From contig JACNMN010000013.1 in the NCBI GenBank assembly GCA_020622165.1, positions 48,361-112,360 on the forward strand: a DNA stretch of 64,000 bases. The letters are read 5' to 3'. Positions 1-8,093 of this stretch are shown here, piece after piece. The DNA comes from Boseongicola sp. H5. GTDB taxonomy: Bacteria > Pseudomonadota > Alphaproteobacteria > Rhodobacterales > Rhodobacteraceae. The notes below the pieces were generated by a model. The model saw nothing but the letters and a program-made list of their open reading frames with translations. It was not told the DNA's origin and did no database searches. The translations under genes were made by a program, and so were the position numbers. How positions within the stretch are numbered: the first letter of the stretch is position 1; every line of letters starts with the position of its first letter.

Positions 1-458
1 TCCAGAACCGGGGTGTTCGCCAGCGCCATGCCGATCCGCATGCCCTCCATATCCGACGGAACGTTGACCGGATTGGCCGCAAGGGAGGCGATGACGAACG
101 GGTTCTTCTGCATCGCGACACCGATGATCCGGAAGGGCGCGCCCTGCTCTACGGCGGCGGCGGTGTAATCGGCGGCGGAAATGCCCACAAGCGCCGCACC
201 GGAGACGACCGGCGGCTCAACCGGCGCGTTTGGCCCGCCCGCCACCAGCGTCACGTCAAGCCCGCCGTCGCGCCACCATCCGCGCTCAAGCGCGATATAG
301 CTGCCAGCGAATTGCGTCGAATGCAGCCAGGAGAGCTGGAGGCTGACCGGAACCTGCGCCCACCCGCGCCGCGGGAAAACACCCATGGCTCCGGCACCCA
401 AAACCGCCCCGCCCGCGCCAAGAACGTGCCGCCGCGTAATCCCTGCTGCTTTCTTCAT
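1..458 (-). CDS. ABC transporter substrate-binding protein, NMT1/THI5-like (partial, 3' end off window)
   Basis: Only the first 152 residues are inside the window; the rest lies beyond base 1. The start ATG is at 458. The N-terminus has a twin-arginine-type signal (ITRRHVLGAGG followed by an Ala/Gly-rich stretch and a WAQ cleavage-like site), so the product is probably exported. The mature start (VSLQLSWLHSTQFAG, then YIALERGWWRDGGLDVTLV) is typical of the SsuA/THI5/NMT1 periplasmic binding proteins that feed ABC importers for thiazole or pyrimidine precursors, sulfonates or nitrate. The ligand cannot be told from this fragment, and the permease and ATPase genes would lie off the left edge. 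Confidence 0.8.
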   Translation of the reverse strand, partial: MKKAAGITRRHVLGAGGAVLGAGAMGVFPRRGWAQVPVSLQLSWLHSTQFAGSYIALERGWWRDGGLDVTLVAGGPNAPVEPPVVSGAALVGISAADYTAAAVEQGAPFRIIGVAMQKNPFVIASLAANPVNVPSDMEGMRIGMALANTPVL

Positions 459-546
459 CGTATTTCCCCGCTTTCTAAAAATGGTCTGATCCAGGCCCTT
501 GAACCCATTGGATTTCGGTCGTTTCAATTGCATCACATTACTTAGG

Positions 547-1496
547 TCAGTGCCGCCCGGTGACAGGCGCATTTGGTCGCATCCAGGTCAGCATCATCCC
601 GGGCAGGACCGTCGCCAGCAGGACAAGGCCGAAGGCAACGCTTGTCGCAAGCCCTTCACTCATACCCGCCCCGAACACCGGGAACAACACTGCCGCCGCG
701 CCCTCCCGCAGGCCCCAGCCGCCGATCGACAGCGGCAGGACCATGGCGAAAAGGATCAGCGGCACGATGGTTACCACCGCCAGAACAGGCACCGCCACAC
801 CAAGAGCCGCGGCGCAAAAGGCAAAGGCCACGACATTGCAAAGGGCCGTTCCAAGACTGAGCATCGCCTGTTGCTTCCATATATCGCGCGCCGCAACCGA
901 ATGGATGAAGGCGCGCATGACCCGGTGCAGCCCATGCGCCGACACGGGCCCGGCACGCAGACTGATCGCGATGGCGGCAAAAAGACATACCGCAGCGATC
1001 AACACGCCCAGATCGGCACCATCGCGCCGGCTGGCCAGCCGGGGCCGATCGGGAAAAAGACGCTTGCCAGGAGGCCCGCCAGCAGAACGGCAAGCAGGCC
1101 GATCTGGCCCGCGATCCGTTCGAAAACAACGGTCTGACCGGAAACGAACAGGCCCGCCTGCCCCCGCGCCCGCACCGCGCGCCCAGCATCGCCAAGCACA
1201 CCGCCGGGCAAGGACTGGTTCACGACCTGCGACAGGTAGTATTCGCGCACCGCGTCGCTGCGGGAAATCGCGATCCCGAGCCGGGCGGCGGTCAACCGCC
1301 AGCGCAGCGCCGACAAGAGCGTCTGGAGCGTGAGCGCAAGCGCCGCCGCCGCCAGCCAGTAGGGATCGGCCGCCCGCAGCATCGCAAGCGCCTGCCAGCC
1401 ATCGCCCACCCGCCAAAGCAGCACGGCAAGACCGGCGAGAACCGCGACCTGTGCGGCCCGGATCAGCATGGGGGAAACGGTAAATCGCCGCGGCAT
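547..1496 (-). pseudogene. Lysylphosphatidylglycerol synthase TM-region (UPF0104/AglD-like) membrane protein, frameshifted
   Basis: Translation from the ATG at 1496 gives about 150 hydrophobic residues of the LPG_synthase_TM family (family motifs LRWRLTAARLG, NQSLPGGVLGDAGRA, FERIAGQIG). It then leaves frame and stops at 999-1001. The missing second half, with several more membrane segments and the motif IGGWGLREGAA, continues in another frame down to the stop at 547. One extra base near 1040-1058 would restore a single protein of about 316 residues. The short A-run at 1054-1058 (T-run on the coding strand) is the likely place. It could be a real loss of function, a phase-variable tract or a sequencing error. 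It is the last gene of a cluster with the sulfatase-like and CDP-alcohol transferase genes, starting 2 bases after the upstream stop. Confidence 0.8.
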
Positions 1497-1498
1497 GC

Positions 1499-3142
1499 TC
1501 AGTTGACCGCCCCCGTATCGGTTTGCGTGGAATACGCGTTCAGCAGGATGTCGCGCATCCGGTCCATCGGTATGGCCGTCGCGTCATCGGCGGGCCGCAG
1601 CCCGGGATAGGGTGCGGCGTCGGTCAGCCGCGCGACCAGCGGTTCGGGTCCGATCACATGGATCGGCACATCGGGCCGTTCGTCCAGACCAATGAATTCC
1701 GCCGCCTGATGATCGCCGACGATAATCATCAACGGCGGCTCGGTCGCATGGCGCAGGGCATATTCCAGAACCGCGCGCAGGGAATAGTCGACGGCCAGCC
1801 GGTATTGCGCCCGGACCCGCTCCCGATCCCGCCAGACGACCTCCGGCGGGTCGCCCGACGCCGCCACCGCGTTGAAGATCGTCCCGTCGCCGATATCTTC
1901 CCAGGGAACGATATCGGGCACCGGCACCCATGGCGCGTGGGAGGAGACCAGCGCCACCTGCGCAAAAAGCCGCCTCGTGTCATCGCCGCTGCGCAGCAGC
2001 CGGTCCAGCGCGGCCAGCGTGAACTGATCGGGCATCGTCACCCAGTTGAAAGGCAGCCCCCGATAGCCGAGATCGGCCGCGACCAGAACCGTTTCAAACC
2101 CCATCCGGTCCGCCTCTGGCCAGTCAAGCGTGATTTGCGGCATCACGGTCGCGGTCCGGAACCCGCTGTTCGCGGCGTGGTGAAACAGGCTCTCGCGCCC
2201 GCTGGAAAGCGCGGCGCCATAGCGGATCTGGTTGTCCACCCACAGCCCGTTGGCGAAGGTCGCATGGGCCAGCCAGCTTTGCCCGCCGCGGGTGGGCGAT
2301 GTCAGATAGCCCGACCGCATGGCAAGCCCGCGCCCCGCAAGGCGGGATTCGTACCCGGCCAGCGTTTGCCGATGCAGCCCGGCATAAAACGGCGTGTCGA
2401 AACTCGTTCGTCCATAACTTTCGATGAAGATGACAAGCACGTCCCGGTCGATCGCATCGAAAAGACCGGGGGCGTCGATGAACGGATCGCGGGCGGCTTC
2501 GGCGCGAAAGCTGCGCAACTCGGACAATGTGGTCTGCACCATCTCGACCCGTTCCACGCCCACGCGGGCGGTGAAGGCGGTTCCGAGCGGATCGAAGGGC
2601 AGCGTCCAGCGCCCCATGGTCTGCCCGATCTCAGCCGCGGCGATCACGCCGGACAGGGCCGCGGCCAGGCCGGAGAGACCGGCGACAACCGGGCGCGCAT
2701 TCACCCGCGCCCAGACCCCCGTGGCCCACCATATCAGCGCGGCCAGCAGCAGAAGGGACGCCGCCGCCCCCAGAATCGCGGCCAGCGCCGCAGGCCCGCC
2801 GAACGTGCCCTTCAGAAGCCGCAGGAACGCATCGACAAGCGCCAGATCGGCCACCGGGTTGAAGCCCCGCGACAGCGCGCTGAAGCTTATGAAATCCGCG
2901 GTCTTCAGAAGAACGATGAGACAAAGGACAAAGGTCAGAGCAGCCCGCAGCGGACCGGACACACGGGTTTGCCCGAGGGCGATCAGCGCCAGCAGGATCG
3001 CAGGCAGTTCCAGCGGAAACACAGACAGCGCGCCCCAGCCCATGGCATCGGGGTGGTTCGGCTGGATCAGGACAAGATGCAGGACAAGTGCCGCAAGCAG
3101 AAGATGGAGCGTCCGGCGCAGACCGGCATGGGGGATTGTCAT
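1499..3142 (-). CDS. Membrane-anchored sulfatase/alkaline-phosphatase-superfamily protein (LtaS-like)
   Basis: About 547 residues from the ATG at 3142, which overlaps the upstream stop as ATGA. The N-terminal third is hydrophobic with roughly four to five membrane segments (for example residues 10-60 and 100-190). The C-terminal half is a periplasmic sulfatase fold: the metal-site and nucleophile region reads VIFIESYGRTSF, followed by SSHAPW and the metal motif IVGDHQAAEF. This arrangement resembles lipoteichoic-acid synthase and phosphoethanolamine or phosphoglycerol transferases that move head groups between lipids. The gene sits between a CDP-alcohol phosphatidyltransferase and a flippase-like gene, so a role in building or modifying a polar lipid or envelope polymer is inferred. 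The substrate is unknown. Confidence 0.8.
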   Translation of the reverse strand: MTIPHAGLRRTLHLLLAALVLHLVLIQPNHPDAMGWGALSVFPLELPAILLALIALGQTRVSGPLRAALTFVLCLIVLLKTADFISFSALSRGFNPVADLALVDAFLRLLKGTFGGPAALAAILGAAASLLLLAALIWWATGVWARVNARPVVAGLSGLAAALSGVIAAAEIGQTMGRWTLPFDPLGTAFTARVGVERVEMVQTTLSELRSFRAEAARDPFIDAPGLFDAIDRDVLVIFIESYGRTSFDTPFYAGLHRQTLAGYESRLAGRGLAMRSGYLTSPTRGGQSWLAHATFANGLWVDNQIRYGAALSSGRESLFHHAANSGFRTATVMPQITLDWPEADRMGFETVLVAADLGYRGLPFNWVTMPDQFTLAALDRLLRSGDDTRRLFAQVALVSSHAPWVPVPDIVPWEDIGDGTIFNAVAASGDPPEVVWRDRERVRAQYRLAVDYSLRAVLEYALRHATEPPLMIIVGDHQAAEFIGLDERPDVPIHVIGPEPLVARLTDAAPYPGLRPADDATAIPMDRMRDILLNAYSTQTDTGAVN

Positions 3143-3912
3143 GACCGCCGTGCCAGCCAGAGCCAGCGCAGGTCGCGCCAGAACGACCATGCCACCGCCG
3201 CCGCGGCCCCCCAGACCATCAGGTCGGACACCGGCCTGCCGATGACCGGCATCAGCACCAGAAGCAGCGCCCCGATCTGGAGCACACAAACGACCTTGCG
3301 GCTGAACCGCCGGGGCAGATCGCCGCCCAGCCATGGCAGGACACCCTGCGCCGCGAGGAAGATGTAACGCGGGAGGCCCAGAAGGATCACATAAGCCCCG
3401 ACACTGCCGCTCTGATAGGCCAGAAGCGCCAGAACCAGCGCCAGAACCGAGTCGACCTCCATGTCGAAACGGGCCCCGAAGGCCGACACATAGCCCTCGC
3501 GCCGGGCCAGCCAGCCATCGACGCCATCCAGCAAAAGGGCGAGCGAAGCGAGTGTGAAGACGGCCCATGGATGGCCGCCTGAGGTGATCAGCGCGGCCAG
3601 GAGCACCGAGACGAACATCAATCGAAAAAGAGTGACCGTGTTGCAGAGCCCGATCCCCGGATGCGGGTAGCTCGCACGCAGCGCCAGAACCGCCACCGCA
3701 AGCGCCAGACCGTAAAACCCCGCGCCGACAAGCACGCCTGCCGGCAGAATATCGCCGACCAGCACCGACCCCATCGCCATGACGCCGGAAAATCCGACGA
3801 CGCCCACGGCCAGAAACTGTGCGGTCGGGCTCAGGTTCCTGATCGACGCCGCCAAACCGGGCCGCCGGCTGGCGGCATGCGCCGCACCAGAGAGCTTATT
3901 CTGAAAAGCCAT
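3139..3912 (-). CDS. CDP-alcohol phosphatidyltransferase family protein
   Basis: A multi-pass membrane enzyme of about 257 residues. It carries the complete family signature D-G-x2-A-R-x8-G-x3-D-x3-D, read here as DGVDGWLARREG, then FGARFDMEVD. This motif binds the CDP-alcohol and two metal ions, and the enzyme moves a phosphatidyl or phospho-alcohol group onto an acceptor. The start is uncertain: ATG at 3912 is used here, but a GTG at 3942 gives 267 residues, and neither has a strong ribosome site. Its stop overlaps the start of the sulfatase-like gene, which implies coupled translation. It does not closely resemble PgsA or PssA in its flanking sequence, so the product lipid is left open. 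Confidence 0.85.
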   Translation of the reverse strand: MAFQNKLSGAAHAASRRPGLAASIRNLSPTAQFLAVGVVGFSGVMAMGSVLVGDILPAGVLVGAGFYGLALAVAVLALRASYPHPGIGLCNTVTLFRLMFVSVLLAALITSGGHPWAVFTLASLALLLDGVDGWLARREGYVSAFGARFDMEVDSVLALVLALLAYQSGSVGAYVILLGLPRYIFLAAQGVLPWLGGDLPRRFSRKVVCVLQIGALLLVLMPVIGRPVSDLMVWGAAAAVAWSFWRDLRWLWLARRS

Positions 3913-4015
3913 GTTTTGTTTGGGGACTATGCCCTTGCTCACTCTGTAATATTGGGATCAAGATGGCCCATGAAGGCGAATTGGCAATCATAAACCATAG
4001 CGAGGTCGCTCGAAA

Positions 4016-4579
4016 ATGACAATTCCGGCATCATCCTATCGGCCCCCTGCCCGATGGCTGCACTGGATCATGGCGCTTCTGGTCCTGCTCACGATCCCGG
4101 CGGGAATGCTGATGGTGCAGGAAGGGATCAGCCGGCCGCTTCAGAACACGCTGTTCGTGTTCCACAAGAATGTGGGGGTTTTGCTGGGCCTTCTGGTCGT
4201 GATCCGGCTGGTTTACCGCTGGCGCTCCCCGCCGCCGCCCGAACCTGCGCATCTGCCCGCGTGGCAGGCAAGGATCGCGGGGCTGACCCATACCCTGCTT
4301 TATGCGCTTTTGGTCATCATGCCGGTTGCCGGATATGTCCGTGTGAAAGCGGGCGGATTTCCGATCGAGTCCCTCGATGCGATAGGTCTTCCTGCGCTTG
4401 TTCCGCGCTCCGATGCGCTGGCGGAGGTTGCTAAATCCATACATTTCTATGGCGGTGTGGCCATCGCGATCCTGGTTGCGATGCATATCGGCGCGGCCCT
4501 GCATCACGGGATCATCAAGCGCGATGGCGTGTTTTCCCGCATGTGGCCGCGGAAGGCCGGTAAGCCCGGAGGGGCCTGA
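4016..4579 (+). CDS. Cytochrome b561 family protein
   Basis: A 187-residue four-helix membrane cytochrome b of the bacterial CybB type. Candidate haem-ligand histidines lie in the RWLHWIM segment of helix 1, the FVFHKNVG segment of helix 2, and the AKSIHFYGG and MHIGAALHHG segments near the C-terminus. These proteins accept electrons from quinol in the inner membrane or act as superoxide:quinone oxidoreductases. The gene is divergent from the lipid cluster and converges on the phosphatase-like gene only 25 bases downstream, so it is probably a single-gene unit. ATG at 4016 is preceded by a weak GAGG. Confidence 0.9.
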   Translation: MTIPASSYRPPARWLHWIMALLVLLTIPAGMLMVQEGISRPLQNTLFVFHKNVGVLLGLLVVIRLVYRWRSPPPPEPAHLPAWQARIAGLTHTLLYALLVIMPVAGYVRVKAGGFPIESLDAIGLPALVPRSDALAEVAKSIHFYGGVAIAILVAMHIGAALHHGIIKRDGVFSRMWPRKAGKPGGA

Positions 4580-4604
4580 TCCCAAGTTTCCGAATGGCCC
4601 GTAC

Positions 4605-5354
4605 CTAGGGCGCCAGCTTCACCCGCGCCCAGAGCGGCCGGTGGTCGGAGGCCATCCGGATACCGGGCCCGTCCAGCACCCGCAGGTCCTCCACCCGCCC
4701 GGACGCATTCGTCAGAACGCGGTCAAGCGGCAGCCGTGGCCTGCGGATTGGAAATGTGGCCCGCGCCGGGCCGTGAAACGCCTGCCCCAGAACCGGCTTC
4801 GACAGGGCAAAACCGCCCCATGGACGCCATTCGTTCAGATCGCCGCACAAAATGACGGGCCGGGTATCGTCGCCGTCCAGGTGTCGGCCGATCCTTCGCA
4901 TCTGAACGATCCGCAGCATCTGCGACAGCGACAGATGGGTGACAACGAAGCGCAGGCGGCGTCCGGCGCGGGCGGCATCCACCATGACCGCCCCCCGTGG
5001 GCAGACCAGCCCCGGAAGATCGATCAGGCGCACGGATTCCACCAGGATATCCGGGTGCAGATAAACCACGACGCCCAGAAATCCGTGACTGTCCGGCCCG
5101 GATCTGCTGTCCGGGTCATCCTGCACATGGCGCAGGCCGGTGATCGCCTCGATCTCAGAGATGTTCAGGACACCGTGATGGGGCGGCGCCTCTTCATCGG
5201 CTTCCTGAAGAAACATCGCCTCGGTGCCGGGATGCCAGACCTCGTTACGCAGCACATCAAGCGTGCGATCCGGATCGACCCGGCCGTCATTGCCCCGGCC
5301 ACGATGGATATTCCAGCTGATGCAGGCCAGCGTATCGGGCATCGGGGTCGCCAT
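4605..5354 (-). CDS. Endonuclease/exonuclease/phosphatase family protein
   Basis: A predicted 249-residue protein of the EEP (DNase I-like) fold, with the expected metal and catalytic landmarks in order: SWNIHRGRG near the N-terminus, a central CGDLNEW, and a C-terminal SDHRPLWARV. The family hydrolyses phosphodiesters of nucleic acids or lipids, and the sequence does not tell which. The start at 5354 (MATPMPDTLA) is chosen because the fold begins right after it and a GGAG lies about nine bases upstream; the frame stays open to 5447 but looks non-coding there. No signal peptide is seen. Confidence 0.85.
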   Translation of the reverse strand: MATPMPDTLACISWNIHRGRGNDGRVDPDRTLDVLRNEVWHPGTEAMFLQEADEEAPPHHGVLNISEIEAITGLRHVQDDPDSRSGPDSHGFLGVVVYLHPDILVESVRLIDLPGLVCPRGAVMVDAARAGRRLRFVVTHLSLSQMLRIVQMRRIGRHLDGDDTRPVILCGDLNEWRPWGGFALSKPVLGQAFHGPARATFPIRRPRLPLDRVLTNASGRVEDLRVLDGPGIRMASDHRPLWARVKLAP

Positions 5355-5800
5355 GGTCTCGCGCTCCGCATCAGGGGCCTCACCGCGTCTCACCGTTGGA
5401 CAGAAAAAGCCCGCGATCTTCAAGCCGAAACACTTATGGCCAAGCATCCTGCCGGCGGGTGCACGGTCCTACCCAGCATTGAGCCGGTTCCTGATGAGCG
5501 CGATCCGAGTGACAGGCTGCGATTCCCCCGGAAACTACACGCGCTTGCCGGGACCCGTGCCTGGCGCGGGATCTCTCTGGCCATTGCGGAGGCGTTCTTC
5601 GCCGGACGGGGTGAGTGATCTGCACAGTATCATCGAACGTCACCACCTTCCCGCGACTTTTCCCGTATTGTCAAAGTCCTGTACGCTGCTCATCACAGCT
5701 TGAAACGGCGCATTCCGGTTGCTGGCCCATGTCATGGGACCCTGATCCGGATTTTAACTGGGCTAAAAATTCCTTGACTCACGGGCTCTCGATCCACCAC
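5355..5800. other. About 450-bp non-coding interval, possible gene remnant
   Basis: No convincing gene is seen. Short open frames exist on both strands but none has a ribosome site and a family-like sequence together. A plus-strand stretch ending at 5618 (DRLRFPRKLHALAG, then GISLAIAEAFFAG) looks somewhat protein-like and could be the tail of a decayed gene; this is weak. The right end carries the candidate operators and promoter of the XRE-cupin regulator. Confidence 0.4.
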
Positions 5801-5821
5801 GGTTTTAGTCATGCTAAAACC
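5752..5821 (+). promoter_or_regulatory. Candidate autoregulatory operators of the XRE-cupin regulator
   Basis: A perfect inverted repeat, GGTTTTAG-tcatg-CTAAAACC (5801-5821), spans the start codon at 5811. A second, imperfect copy of the same half-site pattern, TTTTAaCTGGGcTAAAA, lies at 5752-5768. A TTGACT at 5774-5779 could be a -35 element. The shared core TTTTAG-N5-CTAAAA is the kind of short palindrome bound by XRE-family repressors, and its overlap with the start suggests negative autoregulation. No ribosome site is visible before 5811, so the regulator may be translated from a leaderless or very short leader. Confidence 0.6.
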
Positions 5822-6458
5822 ACAACCCTTCGAAGAAGCCCCCTCGAACCTCGGTCCGGCCCTCCGCGCCCGCCGCAAGGAACTCGGGATGACGATGCAG
5901 GCGGTGGCCGACGCCGCCGGATTGTCGGTCGGCTTCATCAGCCAGATCGAGCGCGGACTGGCCGCGCCGTCGCTGTCCTCGCTTGCGGGGCTCGCCGAAG
6001 TCTTGCAAAGGCCGATCAGCGACTTTCTCGTCCAGCCGGGTGCGGACGGGAACACGACCCGCCAGAACCGGCGCGTGACCTATTCGGTCGATATGTCCGG
6101 CCCGTCCTACGAGCGTATCTCGACCAAGTTCAGCGGCTCTCAGCTGACCTCGGTGATCGTGCATGAACCGCCGGGCCGCCGCAGCGAACCGATCAGTCAC
6201 CGCGGCGAGGAGATGTTCTTCGTGCTGGCCGGCGAGGTCACGGTGGAGATCGAGGGCCAGGCGGAGGTTCTGGGTCCGGGGGATTCTATTCATTTCGACA
6301 GCAACCGCGTCCATTCCACATGGAACCATACCGATCAGACGGTCTCGCTCCTCTGGTGCGGGACGATGGACATGTTCGGCGACGCGCCCGCCCCCATTCA
6401 CAAGAACGCTCCGGAAAACGGGGCAGGCATCCCCAACCCAACAGGAGATACCCCATGA
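5811..6458 (+). CDS. XRE-family transcriptional regulator with C-terminal cupin domain
   Basis: A 215-residue regulator. Residues about 14-70 are an HTH_3 domain (ALRARRKELGMTMQAVADAAG, SVGFISQIERG, PSLSSLAGLAEVL). Residues about 130-200 are a cupin_2 domain (GEEMFFVLAGEVTVEIEGQ, LGPGDSIHFDSNRVHSTWN), which in this family binds a small ligand that controls DNA binding. It is the first gene of the hydantoinase run and overlaps the binding-protein gene by ATGA, so it likely senses the imported compound or a breakdown product. The palindrome over its own start fits autorepression. Confidence 0.9.
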   Translation: MLKPQPFEEAPSNLGPALRARRKELGMTMQAVADAAGLSVGFISQIERGLAAPSLSSLAGLAEVLQRPISDFLVQPGADGNTTRQNRRVTYSVDMSGPSYERISTKFSGSQLTSVIVHEPPGRRSEPISHRGEEMFFVLAGEVTVEIEGQAEVLGPGDSIHFDSNRVHSTWNHTDQTVSLLWCGTMDMFGDAPAPIHKNAPENGAGIPNPTGDTP

Positions 6459-8026
6459 CGACGAAACGGATGTTGCTGGCCGCGGCCCTTGCGGCGGCCA
6501 CCTCTCTCACCTCCCCCGCCGTCGCGCAAAGCGTGCTCAGGCTCGATGAGGTTGCGGTTGGCGAACTGGACCCGGCCAAGGCGTCGGACTACGCCGACTC
6601 GATCCTGATGTTCAATATCTACGACACGCTGGTCCTGCCGCGGCAGGGCGGACCCGGCCATGATCCGCATCTGGCCACAGCGTGGGAAGTGGATGGCTCC
6701 AGCTACACCTTCACCCTGCGCGACGATGTGACATTCCAGTCGGGCAACCCGCTTCGCGCCGCCGATGTGGTTTATTCGCTGGAGCGGATGCAGGCCATGG
6801 GTCAGGGCCTGTCCTATCTCTTCTCCGGTGTGACCGCCGAAGCGATGGACGAGCACAGCGTGCGCTTCACGCTGGAGGAGCCCTATGCGCCCTTCGTGGC
6901 CTCGCTGGTGCGCTTGCCGATCGTCGACCAGATGCTGGTGGAGGAAAACGCAACCGGTGACGACCCCTGGGCCGAAGCGTTCCTCTCGGCCAATGGTGCG
7001 GGCACCGGCGCGTACACGGTCTCCTCCCACAATCCGCAGTCGGAAACCGTGATGGCGGTCAACGACGGGTACTTCCTGCCCATCAACGACGCCGCACCGG
7101 ATCAGGTGCGCCTGCGTTATGGGCTTGAGGCCGCCACGGTCCGCACCCTGCTGGCCCAGGGCGAGCACGATATCGCGAGCCAGTGGCTCCCGCCCGAGGT
7201 GATCCGCGCCCTGGCCGCGGACGGCGCCCAGCTTCTCACCGAAAGCGGCACCGGCGCATTCTATGTCAAGCTCAACACCACCCGTCCGCCGCTGGATGAC
7301 GTGAACTGCCGGCGCGCGCTCGGCCACGCCTTCGATTACGGCACCGCGATGCAGATGATCGCCATCACAGACGAGATCAGCCAGGGCAGCCCGGCAACCG
7401 GCGCAATCCCGGTGGGCATGTTCGGCGCAAACGGCCCCGAAATGGCGCTTTCCCGCGACATGGCGGCGGCAGAGACCGCGATGGCGGCCTGCCCCTATGC
7501 GCCCGAAGACTGGAACCTTGAAATCACCTGGATCGCGGAGGTGCCGATCGAGGAGCGCTTCGCATTGCTGATGCAGGCGAACTTCGCGGAACTGGGCATT
7601 TCCTCCTCGATCGAGACACTGCCCTGGGCCCTGTTCACGGAACGGGTAAGCACACCCGAAAACACCCCGCATATCAGCCAGATCTTCGTCAACGCGGTCA
7701 CCGGCGATCCCGACACGCTGCTTTATGGCATGTACCATTCCTCCGTGCCTGGAACATGGCAGTCGCCGGAGTATCTCGATGATGCGGCGGTCGATGCGGC
7801 ACTGGAGGCCGGACGGGTCGGTGCGACCGATGCGGAGCGTGCGGCGGCCTATGGCCAGCTCAACGCCCGGTTGATGGAACTGGCGCCCACGATCTACGGC
7901 TTCGACCGGCAATCGGTCTTCGCCGCATCGGACCGCGTGCGCGCCCCGGCGCTGAGCGATCCCGACATGGCCTTCGGCCTTGACGGCATGGGCTTCAGCT
8001 TCCGCCTGATGGAAATGGTCGAGTAA
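6455..8026 (+). CDS. ABC transporter substrate-binding protein, family 5 (dipeptide/opine type)
   Basis: A 523-residue periplasmic binding protein of the SBP_bac_5 family. The start at 6455 has AGGAG at 6443-6447 and begins a Sec signal peptide (MTTKRMLLAAALAAATSL, cleavage after AVAQ). The mature protein has the expected family features, including the DDVTFQSGNP and ADVVYSLERM segments. It delivers peptides, opines or similar amides to the permease pair encoded just downstream. A GC-rich stem-loop lies between its stop and the next gene, a common arrangement that allows more binding protein than permease. The ligand is unknown; the hydantoinase genes downstream suggest a cyclic amide or an N-carbamoyl or peptide-like compound. 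Confidence 0.9.
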   Translation: MTTKRMLLAAALAAATSLTSPAVAQSVLRLDEVAVGELDPAKASDYADSILMFNIYDTLVLPRQGGPGHDPHLATAWEVDGSSYTFTLRDDVTFQSGNPLRAADVVYSLERMQAMGQGLSYLFSGVTAEAMDEHSVRFTLEEPYAPFVASLVRLPIVDQMLVEENATGDDPWAEAFLSANGAGTGAYTVSSHNPQSETVMAVNDGYFLPINDAAPDQVRLRYGLEAATVRTLLAQGEHDIASQWLPPEVIRALAADGAQLLTESGTGAFYVKLNTTRPPLDDVNCRRALGHAFDYGTAMQMIAITDEISQGSPATGAIPVGMFGANGPEMALSRDMAAAETAMAACPYAPEDWNLEITWIAEVPIEERFALLMQANFAELGISSSIETLPWALFTERVSTPENTPHISQIFVNAVTGDPDTLLYGMYHSSVPGTWQSPEYLDDAAVDAALEAGRVGATDAERAAAYGQLNARLMELAPTIYGFDRQSVFAASDRVRAPALSDPDMAFGLDGMGFSFRLMEMVE

Positions 8027-8049
8027 CCAGTCTCTCTTTCTCTCTCCCT

Positions 8050-8076
8050 GCCCGGGCTCCGTGATGGGGCCCGGGC
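8050..8076 (+). terminator. Intercistronic stem-loop after the binding-protein gene
   Basis: GCCCGGGC at 8050-8057 pairs with GCCCGGGC at 8069-8076 around an 11-base loop. There is no T-run, so it is more likely an RNA-stabilising or partial-termination hairpin than a full terminator. It buries the GTG/ATG at 8061-8066, which supports the downstream ATG at 8094 as the permease start. Confidence 0.5.
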
Positions 8077-8093
8077 GTATCCGGACCCTGCCC

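Noticed and set aside
499..3557. Long plus-strand open frames over the lipid cluster
   Set aside because: They are antisense to genes with clear family motifs and are rich in Arg/Pro/Ala as expected for GC-rich shadow frames.
1499..3568. A 689-residue version of the sulfatase-like protein starting at 3568
   Set aside because: The extra N-terminal part is Arg/Gly-rich, overlaps the CDP-alcohol transferase in another frame and has no family likeness; the ATG at 3142 overlaps the upstream stop.
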